A stretch of 64,000 nt of DNA. Origin: Ostrinia nubilalis. Its lineage: Eukaryota; Arthropoda; Insecta; Lepidoptera; Crambidae. A program made the position numbers and the translations under genes. The notes beneath the pieces are model-generated. The model was not told the DNA's origin, ran no database searches, and saw only the letters and a list, made by a program, of their open reading frames with translations. Positions 48,101 through 59,400 of this stretch are shown piece after piece (the first letter of the stretch is position 1; each line of letters opens with the position of its first letter). The stretch covers positions 5,786,001 to 5,850,000 of the forward strand of contig NC_087109.1 in NCBI RefSeq assembly GCF_963855985.1. Reading direction: 5' to 3'.

Positions 48101-49690
48101 TACTTATAATAAATCTGTAGAGAGGTCAATTCTGTACATGAAATATATTTTCAAAATAACTATCAGGGGGTGATTAGTTATCGATACTGATGCCAAAAAT
48201 GCAATCAGTAAAATTTTTGTCTGTCTGTCTGTCTGTAAGTTCCTTATAGAAACAAAAACTACTCGACGGATTTTAACGAAACTTGGTACAATTATTCTTC
48301 ATACTCCTGGGCAGGTTATAGTATACTTAGGAATTCCCACAGGAACGGGAATTAGCGGGAAAAAACATTTGTATGAAAAAATCTAAACCGCGTAAGATAG
48401 ACGCTTGAAATTTGGCATGCAGGTACCTTAGTAAACTTAAAGCTTAGTTACAACATGATATTGTAAAATTCCCACGGGAACGGGAGTTAGCGGGAAAAAA
48501 CATTTGTATGAAAAAATCTAAACCGCGTAAAATAGATGAAGGGGGTAAAACGGGATCCACGCGTACGAAGTCGCGGGCGGCCGCTAGTATTACATATAAT
48601 ACTAGCTGCCCGCCCCGGCTTCGCCCGTGGTACTTACATGTATTATACATATAAACCTTCCTTAAGAATTACTCTATTAAAAAAAAAGGTGATTCTATAA
48701 CCAAGTGTTTTAATTTTGTCAAACTGGTAATGACGTCAATTTTGGGAGAAGGGGGGGGGGGGGGTCCTTAATAAATGACGATAGGATGATTGTAGGGGGG
48801 GGGGGGGTCTAAAATCTGAAAAAATCGATGACGTAATTTATGGACGGCCCCTTAGGGCTGATTTTTCAATCAGTTAAGTACTATTGGAAAATCAGCCCTT
48901 CAATAAAATTTATCTTGAGTGTTATTTTAAAAAGTTCAGAAATAGTTTTATTTTCAAATGGATCACAGGCTTTCTTACAGTTAAGCATCACAGTGTTTTG
49001 CACTAGTTTACTACAATTAAAAAAGTAGAAATTAAGAAATACAAAAAGAAATTATTACACCTATTGTATCACAAGTGCACAATTTCATACTTTTGAATAA
49101 ACCCACAAAATCAGCTGTAATTCAAACTCTATTTCAAGTGAATTATTGCTCTTGAATTAAAATATACCACGTACTACTAATTAGCAGCATGTGTTGAAGC
49201 TATACTATGTGAATTTCACATGTAAACAAATATGTACATACTTGTCAAGGGCCTTGGCGGCTTCGTGGAGACCATGGACGAGTCCGCCGTGGATGAGGGC
49301 GGTCTTCAGAACCTCCTGGAGGGCTGTGTTCACGTCCATAGCACCTCCGCTCAAGACGGGGTTCACGGGCACTTCACTGTAGGAAAAGTACACATAAATA
49401 AGAGAATAAATTTACTAAAGCTGTAATAATAACGTTGGGGAGGCATATAGGAGCCACAGTTAGCATGGTGACGGTAAAACACGCTCAATCGCATGAAGAC
49501 AGCTAACCTCTAAACATTCTGAGGTTATGTTGATAACATGTTTACATCAATGTTCTTGGACAATTTATAATTAAATTACTGGTTTAAACCAAACTTAGAG
49601 AACATAGAAGAGTAATTCAGAACAATTTTAAAGACAAAGGGAAAGAGATACACCGAAAAACAACAATACTTACACTTCAATATCAGCCAT
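45144..49690 (-). CDS. RpS12: 40S ribosomal protein S12 (eS12)
   Basis: RpS12 is a small-subunit ribosomal protein. In Drosophila it also reports ribosomal-gene dosage in cell competition. Coding exons in transcript order are 49690-49674, 49376-49242, 46744-46642, 46005-45904 and 45206-45144, joining in frame to 139 residues, the family's usual length. It begins [20 protein letters not shown] and contains [40 protein letters not shown] and [20 protein letters not shown], ending [10 protein letters not shown]. The first coding exon has only 17 nt. An upstream leader exon (about 49863-49846) with a pyrimidine start is spliced to 49711. The third coding-region intron (46745-49241) is full of inserted elements. 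Confidence 0.97.
46335..46590. mobile_element. pogo/Tigger-like MITE with TA duplication
   Basis: CAGTAGAATCTCAATTATCT at the left is mirrored by AGATAATCGGGATTCTACTG at the right, flanked by TA on both sides. End type and TA duplication fit the Tc1/mariner-pogo group. It is about 256 bp, in an RpS12 intron. Confidence 0.75.
46985..47320. mobile_element. Harbinger-like MITE with GGGGCCATTCATAAAGTACG end
   Basis: The left end GGGGCCATTCATAAAGTACG is mirrored by a diverged AGTACTTTATGATGAAT at the right. TTA lies outside each end. Long C tracts follow each terminus. The TTA flank suggests PIF/Harbinger, but ends alone are weak evidence. Confidence 0.55.
47775..48851. mobile_element. Harbinger-like element with G tracts, carrying nested insertions
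   Basis: GGGGCCGTCCATATATTACG at 47775 and its mirror CGTAATTTATGGACGGCCCC ending at 48851 are flanked by TTA. G runs of 11-14 lie inside each end, and AAATTGACGTCATT/AATGACGTCAATTTT mark the inner arms. The middle (about 47882-48715) is foreign: a TTTATT-rich segment and the repeat at about 48210-48600. Confidence 0.6.
48210..48600 (+). mobile_element. Interspersed repeat with GTCT units, ending GCGGGCGGCCGCTAGTA
   Basis: A close copy of 26000-26400. It shares the doubled CCCACGGGAACGGGA unit and the GC-rich tip, and is nested within the G-tract element. Confidence 0.7.
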
Positions 49691-49845
49691 GATTTATAAC
49701 TGTTTGCCGACCTGAAATACGGATTAAAGTAGATTGAATATAACTTCCACATTTTATAACGAATAACACAATCACAATATCCCGAAAGATTATTAAAATA
49801 ACTCAAGATAGCGAAAAATTCTTCACGAAACGTTTGACACTTTAC

Positions 49846-49863
49846 CTTGCGCACCGGAAAAAG
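49846..49863 (-). promoter_or_regulatory. RpS12 leader exon with pyrimidine start
   Basis: CTTTTTCCGGTGCGCAAG|GTAAAG on the minus strand is a compact leader of about 18 nt with a terminal-pyrimidine start, typical of ribosomal protein genes. It is inferred, not observed. Confidence 0.5.
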
Positions 49864-50496
49864 ACTAGTGATGTGGCGAATGAAGTACTTGATATGTCAA
49901 ATTCAGATTGAATAATCGATCATCGATTCTGATTTTTCAATAGTTTTAAAACAATGAAACCATTGAAAATTTAAAAAATTGTCTTATTTCAAGCCAAACA
50001 TAATTCTAAATAATTGAATTCCACGCACATACAACAAAAACTAATTTTTTATGATTTTTTTTTAAATGAATTTCTAAATCTAACGAGACTGCTGCGCTAC
50101 AACACTAGTGATTTATACGTTCCAATTTACACACAGTATAAAATTTACTAGTTAACTAGTTAACAAGCAAATTATATATTAGATTTAGCATTTCCTTTAT
50201 TTAAAAATATTTTCTGTTATTTCACAATAAATATTGAATTAAAACATACAAGGAGTCTTTGCAAAAATAAATCAAGTTAGGCCATCTTAACAGTCAATGC
50301 GGCGGTAATTTTAAAACAAAAGAGAGATAACGACAGTGTCATTTTGATTTTGAGATATATTTTATTTTTGTAAATTTTATTTAGAAATATGTTTGTGTGA
50401 AGAAATCATAGTGCTTAGTTATTTTATTCAGACTGTGTTTTTTAGTTATAAAATGTGCTATCGAATAAGTTTATACTTACCATTTTTGGTGCAGCC
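49864..50496. promoter_or_regulatory. Intergenic promoter region of RpS12 and CDC14
   Basis: About 630 bp lie between the inferred RpS12 start and the CDC14 ATG. The sequence is AT-rich with no obvious TATA box. TTTTTGGTGCAG just before the CDC14 ATG could be an acceptor for a leader intron. Confidence 0.4.
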
Positions 50497-53400
50497 ATGA
50501 CGCGCAGCCCTGATATTCTGTTTATGGCAGAATATATTAAAAACGTGTTATATTTTGCGACAGTACGACAAGGGAAGACCCTCAAAAGTACTGCAGATAC
50601 ACATTATTTTTGTATAGACAACGATTTAATATACGAGAACTATTATTCTGATTTTGGGCCACTAAACTTGGGTTGCGTTTATAAATACTGTAGGATATTG
50701 AATGAAAAATTAAAGCAGCATTTGAATAAGCAAGCAATAGTTCATTACACATCGATAGATCCGAAGAAAAAGGCGAACGCAGCTTTCGTATTAGGATGTT
50801 ATGGTGTTTTGTATTTAAGTTTATCACCAAGAGACGCACTGAAGCCTCTTCTGGTTCATGGGCAGAGTTATCGGTATGTATATTCACTTAGATTCACTTC
50901 CTAAGTTCTGTACTTCTTATCTGTAGATTTGTTTTAAATGTAACGTAATTAATCGATTCTCTTTTAATACTACTCCCCGCTAGATGGCGCTGAAGCGGTG
51001 CGAGAATTCGTAGTAAACTCATTTTAAATGGGTAAAAAAGCGTTTAGTGTAACTTTTTTAAATAAAAGTACCTACGGCAAGTGTGAAGCCCGTATATAGT
51101 CTTCAGCTATCAAGCTTGAACCTAGTTACCTATAACTGGATAAATATATTTATCCAGTTTTGGTCACAAAATTGTAATTCAAGCTGACCCTGTTTCTTTT
51201 TATTTAGACCTTTTCAAGATGCAACACAAGGTGATTCTGCATACACAATATCTCTGATCGATTGTCTCAACGCTATTAAAAAAGCAAGAGATTTGGGTTT
51301 CTTCAATTTCCAAGATTTCAACTACGAAGAATATGATAGACTTGACAAAATACAGGGTGGCGATTTGAATTGGATTGTTCCTGGTAAAATAAAGATTCTC
51401 TTTAATTTTTTTAATACTTTCTACAGCGGATCTGGGAATTTTATTTTATAATTATGTAAGTACTTACATTCAAAATGATCATTTTTTAGCAAAGTTTCTG
51501 GCTTTTATTGGGCCAGTGGATTGCAGCGTATCTTTATACCATCCGCCAGAAATGTACATAGACTATTTTCTGGAAAACGATGTAAAAATTGTTATTAGAT
51601 TAAACAAAAGGCTTTACGATGGCAATGTGTGAGTATAGTTTTACCAATAATTTGTATTTAATTTAAAACAAATGTAATATGAATGTAGCTTACATGAAAC
51701 GAAAACATTACAGATTTAATAACGCCGGCATAACTCACTACGACTTATTTTTCCCCGACGGGTCATGTCCACCTCGAAATATTCTCTTCAAATTTCTGCA
51801 AATCAGCGAAGAATCCGATTGCGCTATTGCTGTTCATTGCAAGGTTATGAATTTACTATTTTCATTGCGTATGCCACAGCTAAAAGTATATTTTTTTCTC
51901 AGTCATTTAGATTAAATGGTAAATATCCAGTTAAACATTGAAAAATACTGATGAATAATTTGTTTAGGCAGGTCTAGGGCGCACTGGCTCACTGATCGGT
52001 TGCTATCTGATCAAGCACTACCGTATGACCTCTCACGAAGCTATAGGATGGATGAGAATCTGCAGGCCTGGTTCTGTCATTGGCCATCAACAGGTATTCA
52101 AATTACATTTTCGTGCACTAGTTTAGTTTTCCTCGTTTCTGGACCCTCAAATTAAATATTGTATTTGAAATTTTGATTGTGTTATGTGCTTAGTTGAAAT
52201 TATGTTTTATCAGGGTTGGCTGGAACAGTTAGAGCCGTGGTTGATCAAGCAAGGAAATGTTTATAGGTAAACAGGTGATGATTTTGTAATTAATAGATAG
52301 ATTTTATGCAATTTGTAACCAGCCTAGCCTATAACTGATTTGTAGACTAGACAAAATTGAAAATAGCCGTGTGTGTTCTAAATGCTCCGTTATGACAGAA
52401 AGCGCACGTATCAAGACACGGAGAAGATACCCACACACGAATTCGGGGTGTACTCGATCGCTGAGAAGGCTATCAAGCAGCGGCCTGTGGTCTTCAGCAA
52501 GTCTCCGTCGCCCCCGCCTCCGATGCATCGGCAGACGCGGTCGGATATCACTCCTCCGATTAGAGCGCAGGCTTCGAGAGTCAGAGAAGGTAAAAATGCC
52601 TGTGGTAGAATAGCGACTATTCCCTCATCCTGTTAGCCTAGGTTGCACGCCATTTTACGTCATGAAGCAGTTAATCGATTTCAGCCCATACATTAATTTG
52701 TCATCATAAGCAGAAAGTGAATTAGGTATTTAGTAATTTTGAGTAGCGTTACCAAACAGTGTTATTTTACAAGTGTGTCAGGAAAATTCAAACATCTGTA
52801 TTCATAATTTAAAATAACACTGTTTGTGTTATATTTTTTGCAGCTTTACGCAACGCATTGCCAATACCGGTTTAAAGATCAAAGAAAAAATTTAAACAGT
52901 GTTATTTTAAATATTTTATCACTCGTTGGGTGACTGATGGAATGTTTCGTTCCTCACACAGAGAGAACGGATGAAGATGACGAGGTTTTCATAACGTCTT
53001 GCGATCTGACTGAGCCAACTCGGACTCCTATGACTCAACTGAAAGGATGCGTGATAAAAAATACAACACTCTCGGAAGAACACGATCCTAATGACAACAT
53101 AAGAGAAAATAAATTGTCCTTTTGGAAAAAGTACTTCTGCTGCCGTCCCTGTATTGAGAGTTGCAATGATAGCATCTGGGTATTGGCGGTGCGTTGCGCA
53201 AAGTTGGCACCAAATACGTGTCGAGCAAATAAGTGTTGTTTTTTCTTAGATAAGGTAAGTTATATTGAAGATTACTATAGGTACTTTTTACTCATGTGAA
53301 TTTAAAATTGTATGTAAAGTAGTACAAAATTATTATGGCTCCTATTTTGTTTAGAGCGACATTGAAGGGCATAGTGTTGACATAATCATCATTATTATGC

Positions 53401-56400
53401 ATCTCTGAAACTTTAGAAAACATCCATAGTAATTAATAATAATGTAAATAATTTTCGATTATAGCTTTTAGTAAGGCGCCCGAAAAGGAACCCAGTGAGT
53501 GGCGCGTGAGAACACCCAAGACTAACATCAGTCAAAAGATCAATTACAAAAGGTCAGTCAATATTATTACTAATTTTCATCTTTTTCTTTAATCTTAGAG
53601 CCTGTAATAACGCCGTCTCATTGTGTATTATTAACTTTTTTCTTCTCAATGCCTTTAGGAGTGGCATTTTTTTGTTTTAATAAACATTGTTTGGGTGGCA
53701 GAGTTAAAACCAATAATTTGGAATAAACTGAGGATTAAACAGATCCCAAAATTATTACTACACACTGGATGCAGAGGTCTTAGGCTCATTTACCTTCGGT
53801 GTCAGTGTGACGTGCTAATTTTGAGACACCCTGTATAGTATGTATAACAATTTTTCCCAAATAAACACACCTACTACTTGCTAACCCCCTTACTAATAAA
53901 AAGTTACACAGTTGTTGAACACTGTTTTAAAATTAATGACATTCCCATACTAAACGTCACTTTAAAACACTGTTTAACGAGCGTGTAAGTTTTATTATTA
54001 AGGGGGTAAATGTTTTTTCTAGTGATCAAAACAACATCACGCGGCGTGGCAGTGGCAGCGGGGAACCCCGGCCGTCCTCGCCTCCTTCGCGGGGAAGCAC
54101 CGCCAGGACGCAGCGGAATAGCGCCAAATCTAATGTAAGGCTACCTAAAATAATCGTTGGGCTAACGAGCGCACGAGCCTTCAAATCGTTCCTTAATTTA
54201 AATAATAATTTATTATGTAATTATTTATGTACCAATGTCGTTTTTTTTAGGACTCCACAGTGAGAAGTATCGCCGGCTATCAAACACCACTTCCAACATT
54301 TCGAACCTCACAGGGTCCTGTTATAAAAACGATCAACGATGCGAGGGTAAATACATTTTTTTTTACATAAACGAATTTTTATTTATTAGCGTTTTGCTGA
54401 TATTATTTAGAAATACTTAGTTTTCTTTGCTGTCCTAAAAGATCTCAATATTTTGATCGTGGATATTTATTTTATTGCTCAATGTCTTCCAGCGTTGCCA
54501 GTTTTTTTTTTCGCCAAGTCGGGACTTTGGTACTTTTTGAGTGAAAATAGCGGGACTCTTCCGTCAGAAGCGGGACATAGTAAAAAAACGTATATAATCA
54601 AAGGTTTTCAAATACATATTTATCTTTTTATTTGACTTAAAATTACGTTTACGTGACAATAGATAGCAAAAGTAGATATAGAAAATGTATTTTAACAAAA
54701 AAATAATATTTTAAATCAGATTTACTCTATCGTTAAATTCGTCTTTAGAATAAAAAAAAGAAAAATCGAAATTAAACAAGTTTTATTCTTTAGAATAATA
54801 TGGCGTTTCAAACAATAGTCTGGTGAAGTGAGTGTCTCTCTCCGAAAAGCGGGACCGAGCCTGTCCCGCGCGGGACATTTAAATTTGATTTAAAAATCGG
54901 GACGTCCCGCCAAAATCGGGACGTCTGGCAACGCTGGCATCCAAATCTTTGAGAATATTCATTTAGCGCCATCTAGCGTTGAGTAGCGGTAATAATTATA
55001 TAAGATTTCTAATAATTTAATAAATTCTATTCAGAATTTCCTGATGAGGAGCTCCATGAACAGAGATGACCGGGACAGGCATCTGAACTCCTCCGTCACG
55101 GTCACCCCTCACTACTCTCGGGTGTCGCAGTACGGAGGCGAGCACTCCACTATTGGGAATATGGCCCACATTACGCCTTCCAGTTTTAGCACAGGTTAGT
55201 CCAGTCATTGTCATGTTTCTGGATAGGATAGTTGAAATATCTCTACAATTTTTATTGCTTTTATTAATTAATTTAATTTATTAATTGCTAAAGTTAAAAG
55301 AAAGGGTTGCCAGGTTAAGTTACCATAATCTCGGGAGAATTTTTTTTTCGGGATTCTGGGACTTAAGTAGGTCGGGAGAAACATGAAGTGTTTTGTTTCA
55401 CAAACATGAAGTGGATTTTCGGGAGTTTTCTACTTTCTCGAGGGTCGCGAGGACATGCAAAAACGCGGGAGAGATTTCCGCCTATCCCCAACATCTGGCA
55501 ACCTTAGCTAATGATTAGAAATTATTAAGTTTTCAAATAACAAAAAATATTTCTTAGTCTATATTTATATTTTGTCAAATACTGTGATCACAATTTTATA
55601 ATTATTTTGGTAAATGGCATATAAACATTGATGGAATAAATAAAAAAGTCATGAAAAATGAAAATAAATTTTTTGTCTAATTTGAGACAGACTATAAAAA
55701 GTCAAACTAGTGCGCTGGCAGAAAAACTAAGTAATAAAAAATAATGCTAGAATTTTTAGTGCAATATTTTTATCTTATCAAATTAATTCTGGCGTACCCT
55801 GTGGAACCAGGAACTAGTCAATAAAATCATATGTTCATTGTAGCAATTTTCTTGAGTTTTTTTACCAAGTCTCTCCTTCTACAAGTTTCTAAAGCATCAC
55901 ATAGTTCAAAAAACCAATTTTGACTGTCTGCAATTTTTTGGTACATATCCATTATTGTTTTGGCTCTTAAATGCAATGGCTTGTTGCTCTCGTTGAGTTT
56001 GTCGATAATCTTTTCTTTGATATCCAAACTCCTTGCCAGATCACGCCAGTATGTGCCAATGTTGTCAATGACTGTATCAATGATACGTTGCTTCTTGGCT
56101 TCACTCATAGCTGTATTCGGGTTACTGGTGACGAAACTTTCCGCGGGTCGATGTGGTGTGCTATGTATATTTTCAGACGCTAAAACAAATTGCAATAATT
56201 TATAATTCAGATAACATCTTTAGGTACCTACATTACAATCTCTACATTTACTTACTGGCAAAAATCTCTCAAGCATATAATATTTAACTTTCCTTAAGAG
56301 ATATTTTCATGAATTACAAGTCCAAAGTAGATCATAAAAGGGTTTTGATCTTTACAGTTCACACAATAGAAAGAGAGGATTCTGATTAAAAAAAAAAAGG

Positions 56401-59400
56401 AAAATTTAAAGAAATTGATTCTTACCATACAAGTTAACAAACTCAGTTGGGACGCGATTCAACTCATACTCATTAATTTTTTGTAGCAAATCATTGCCGT
56501 TTGGAATCCTACGTGCAATTTCTTTCAGTGGGCCGACGTTGTTCTCTGATAGAACGTCTCTTATCTCCAAAACACGCAATAACTGACCAATGGATACTAT
56601 CTTTTCATATCTTCTGGGCGAATTGATGTCGTCTCGAAAGTGCTCCTTCAAAGTACTTAGCAGTTGACTGTGCCGTTCACTACCACCGACATAAAAAACT
56701 AGTTGCTGCTTCAATTGTGTATATTCTGATAAAGTCATTGCTAAAGATTGAAAAGCGCACAAACTTTTACGAAATTAATATAGTGCTAGCACAGCAAAAG
56801 ATACGAGATAAATGTCAAAAAAACGTTTCGTACCACTTGAGCCTTTTTATTTCTGCAATGTTTTAATCTTTTTATCAATTATGGAAAGTATGATACTTTA
56901 GCTAGCAACTCAGTAAATGAAGATTATTAATTTTCTTTCTTTTCTAGTAATTAGAAAGTTTAATAGGTATCATTAAACAAGAAAATATTTAAAATAAATG
57001 AACATATTTTTTGTATAGAGGAACGTTGTGAACAAACTTTTTGACAGGGATTTTCCCAAGAACTTTTCCTGCTGCAGCTGGTTGTTTATGTGTAGTGAAT
57101 TTTGCATTTAATTTTATAGCGTCCCGAGGTTCAACACAACCACAGCATCGCCGTCGCCTGGGTCGCAGCCCGAGCCCTCCACAACTCAGAATGGTGACAG
57201 AGCAAACTCGAGCGACGAATACTCCATCTTGTGCTGGAAAGTTTTTGGCTAAAGATGCTTCAAAAACTGCCTTAAAAGAAGTATTATCTAGACTTAAATG
57301 TAAGTTTTTTCATTTTATTTGTGTTTTACATATGACCCGATCTAGTTCACCCGACAACATCATACTAACATAACACTTAAGCGCCTCTTTGCGTGCCAGC
57401 GGTTAATCGCGGGAACGTCTAACCGCCCGGCTAGCGGTTTTCCAGTTTTTTAGGCAACCGGTTGTGATTTTATGCATTTGAAGCCGCAACAGCATCAGAT
57501 TTTGGATTCGTGATTAAACCAGACGGCCATCCATGCATTCCATGCCAATACCAGTTGCAGTACTTTCAGTGCGGCTACTTACCATTACTACGCATTGTGT
57601 GTACTTACCTTTACTTACAGTAGGAGAGTTTTGTCCTTTTTTCTATGACACATTTTTTTACTCTGGTAAGCAAGCAAGTGCAATTTTGTTTTTCAAAATT
57701 CGAATGTCATTTTGGCATCTGTCACTATGAAATTCTAACCTAGCTTCGTGAAATTTAAAATGAAATATTTTTTGAGTGAAAATAGATGATGAATTTCAAT
57801 AAAAAATATAAAACGTAAACTCAGTTGTGCTAACGCCACCTAAGATGGGTGCTTTAGTGACCAGAGCTTTGAGACCGATCAGATCTTTCAACATTGAAAA
57901 CCGTGCTCATCGTGTTATTTCTAAAGAAAAGCCTGACCCGGCGCCCACCTATCCCCAAAATATCGCGGATTTGAAAAGGACTCTTGAAGCGGTTCCTGAT
58001 ATTGACGAGAAGCTGGATAAGAAAGACCCAGGACTTGATGATAGACTTAAGGATGTTTATGTAACCTCTCACGGGAGGCCTGAAGATGACATTACGCGAG
58101 AGCGGCAACGCCAGAGCACTGATAGGCCTCTGCCTCAGAACCGCGAACTTTTAGAAGATTATGAATTGGGTTTTAAAGAGCCAGAACGCGTTTCTTACGG
58201 GAAAACAACTCTCAGACACGCAATAGACTTTATAGGGGCGCATCAAATGAATCCCAAAGAAGCTACTCCTTCCAAAATAGCCTTAGAGTATAAATTGAAA
58301 GAAGTCGATGTGCATAGTGTGTTGAAGTACTTTAAAACGTTTGAGGTTTACATACCAAAAAGCAAGACATCCCCAGCAATCTTTGCTGGGCCAGCTACGT
58401 CCAGAAAAAAGTTGGATGAACATGAAGCTACCAATAAATTAGAGAGTGGTGACAGTAAGAAGGTTTTAGTTAATGAAGAGAGTGTTAAAACATAAAATAT
58501 TTACAGACCTTTATGAATGAATAATGTATATTGAAAATCTAATTGCTATGAATAATATTGTGGTTCATAGCTTGTGGTTTAAAATCAGCACTTCTCTTAG
58601 TGGGGGTTAAAGCACACTATCAAAAAAAGTGATAAATGTTAAATTATATTATTTTAAAGCTTAATGTTACATCAAAACTGCATTCTTAAGATATCTGTTG
58701 AAGTTATCATAAACCTTTACTAAAACTAACTAAGAGATTGATTTAATATTTATTTAGTGAGTGAGAAGAACAAATTTTGATTACAAACCTACCTACCTAC
58801 CTATAAAAGTCATAGCATATTATATTTTTTAAAATATAAAACAGATCAAATAATTGCATTGCATAAATGTAATTTTAGAGATATGATTTTATTTTCTGTA
58901 TAAAACTATTTCATGAGTTTGTTCAATAGAAAAATGTGTAATTTAATATTTTTAAAGTGCAAGCTAAGTGCATACTTTTATTTATCAAATTTATTATACC
59001 ATGCCGGTAATGTGTTAGTAATCATTGTCATTTGGGACGATGGGATAATGTGATTTAGTTGTAGATGAGAAAAATAAAACATGTTTTGTTCATACGATAA
59101 TTTTATTTTTCATTCTAAATATTATAATGACCTTGCATTGCATAGTAGCAAAAGTATAGTATGAATACAGCATTGAAGGTTCTAACTTTATCATGCAGTA
59201 TAATAAAAGATAATGGAGTTGGTATACTTGGTTTTTAAGGTATTTTTTTCATGGCATCTACATAATAATAAACAGAAATAATTTATCTTTAAATTGATAG
59301 AACAGAAAAGTACACGTAAACCTAGTATATTCCTACATACATATTTACTACTAAGTACATAATATTTTACCATAACAGATTTTACTAGTAGCACCATTGT

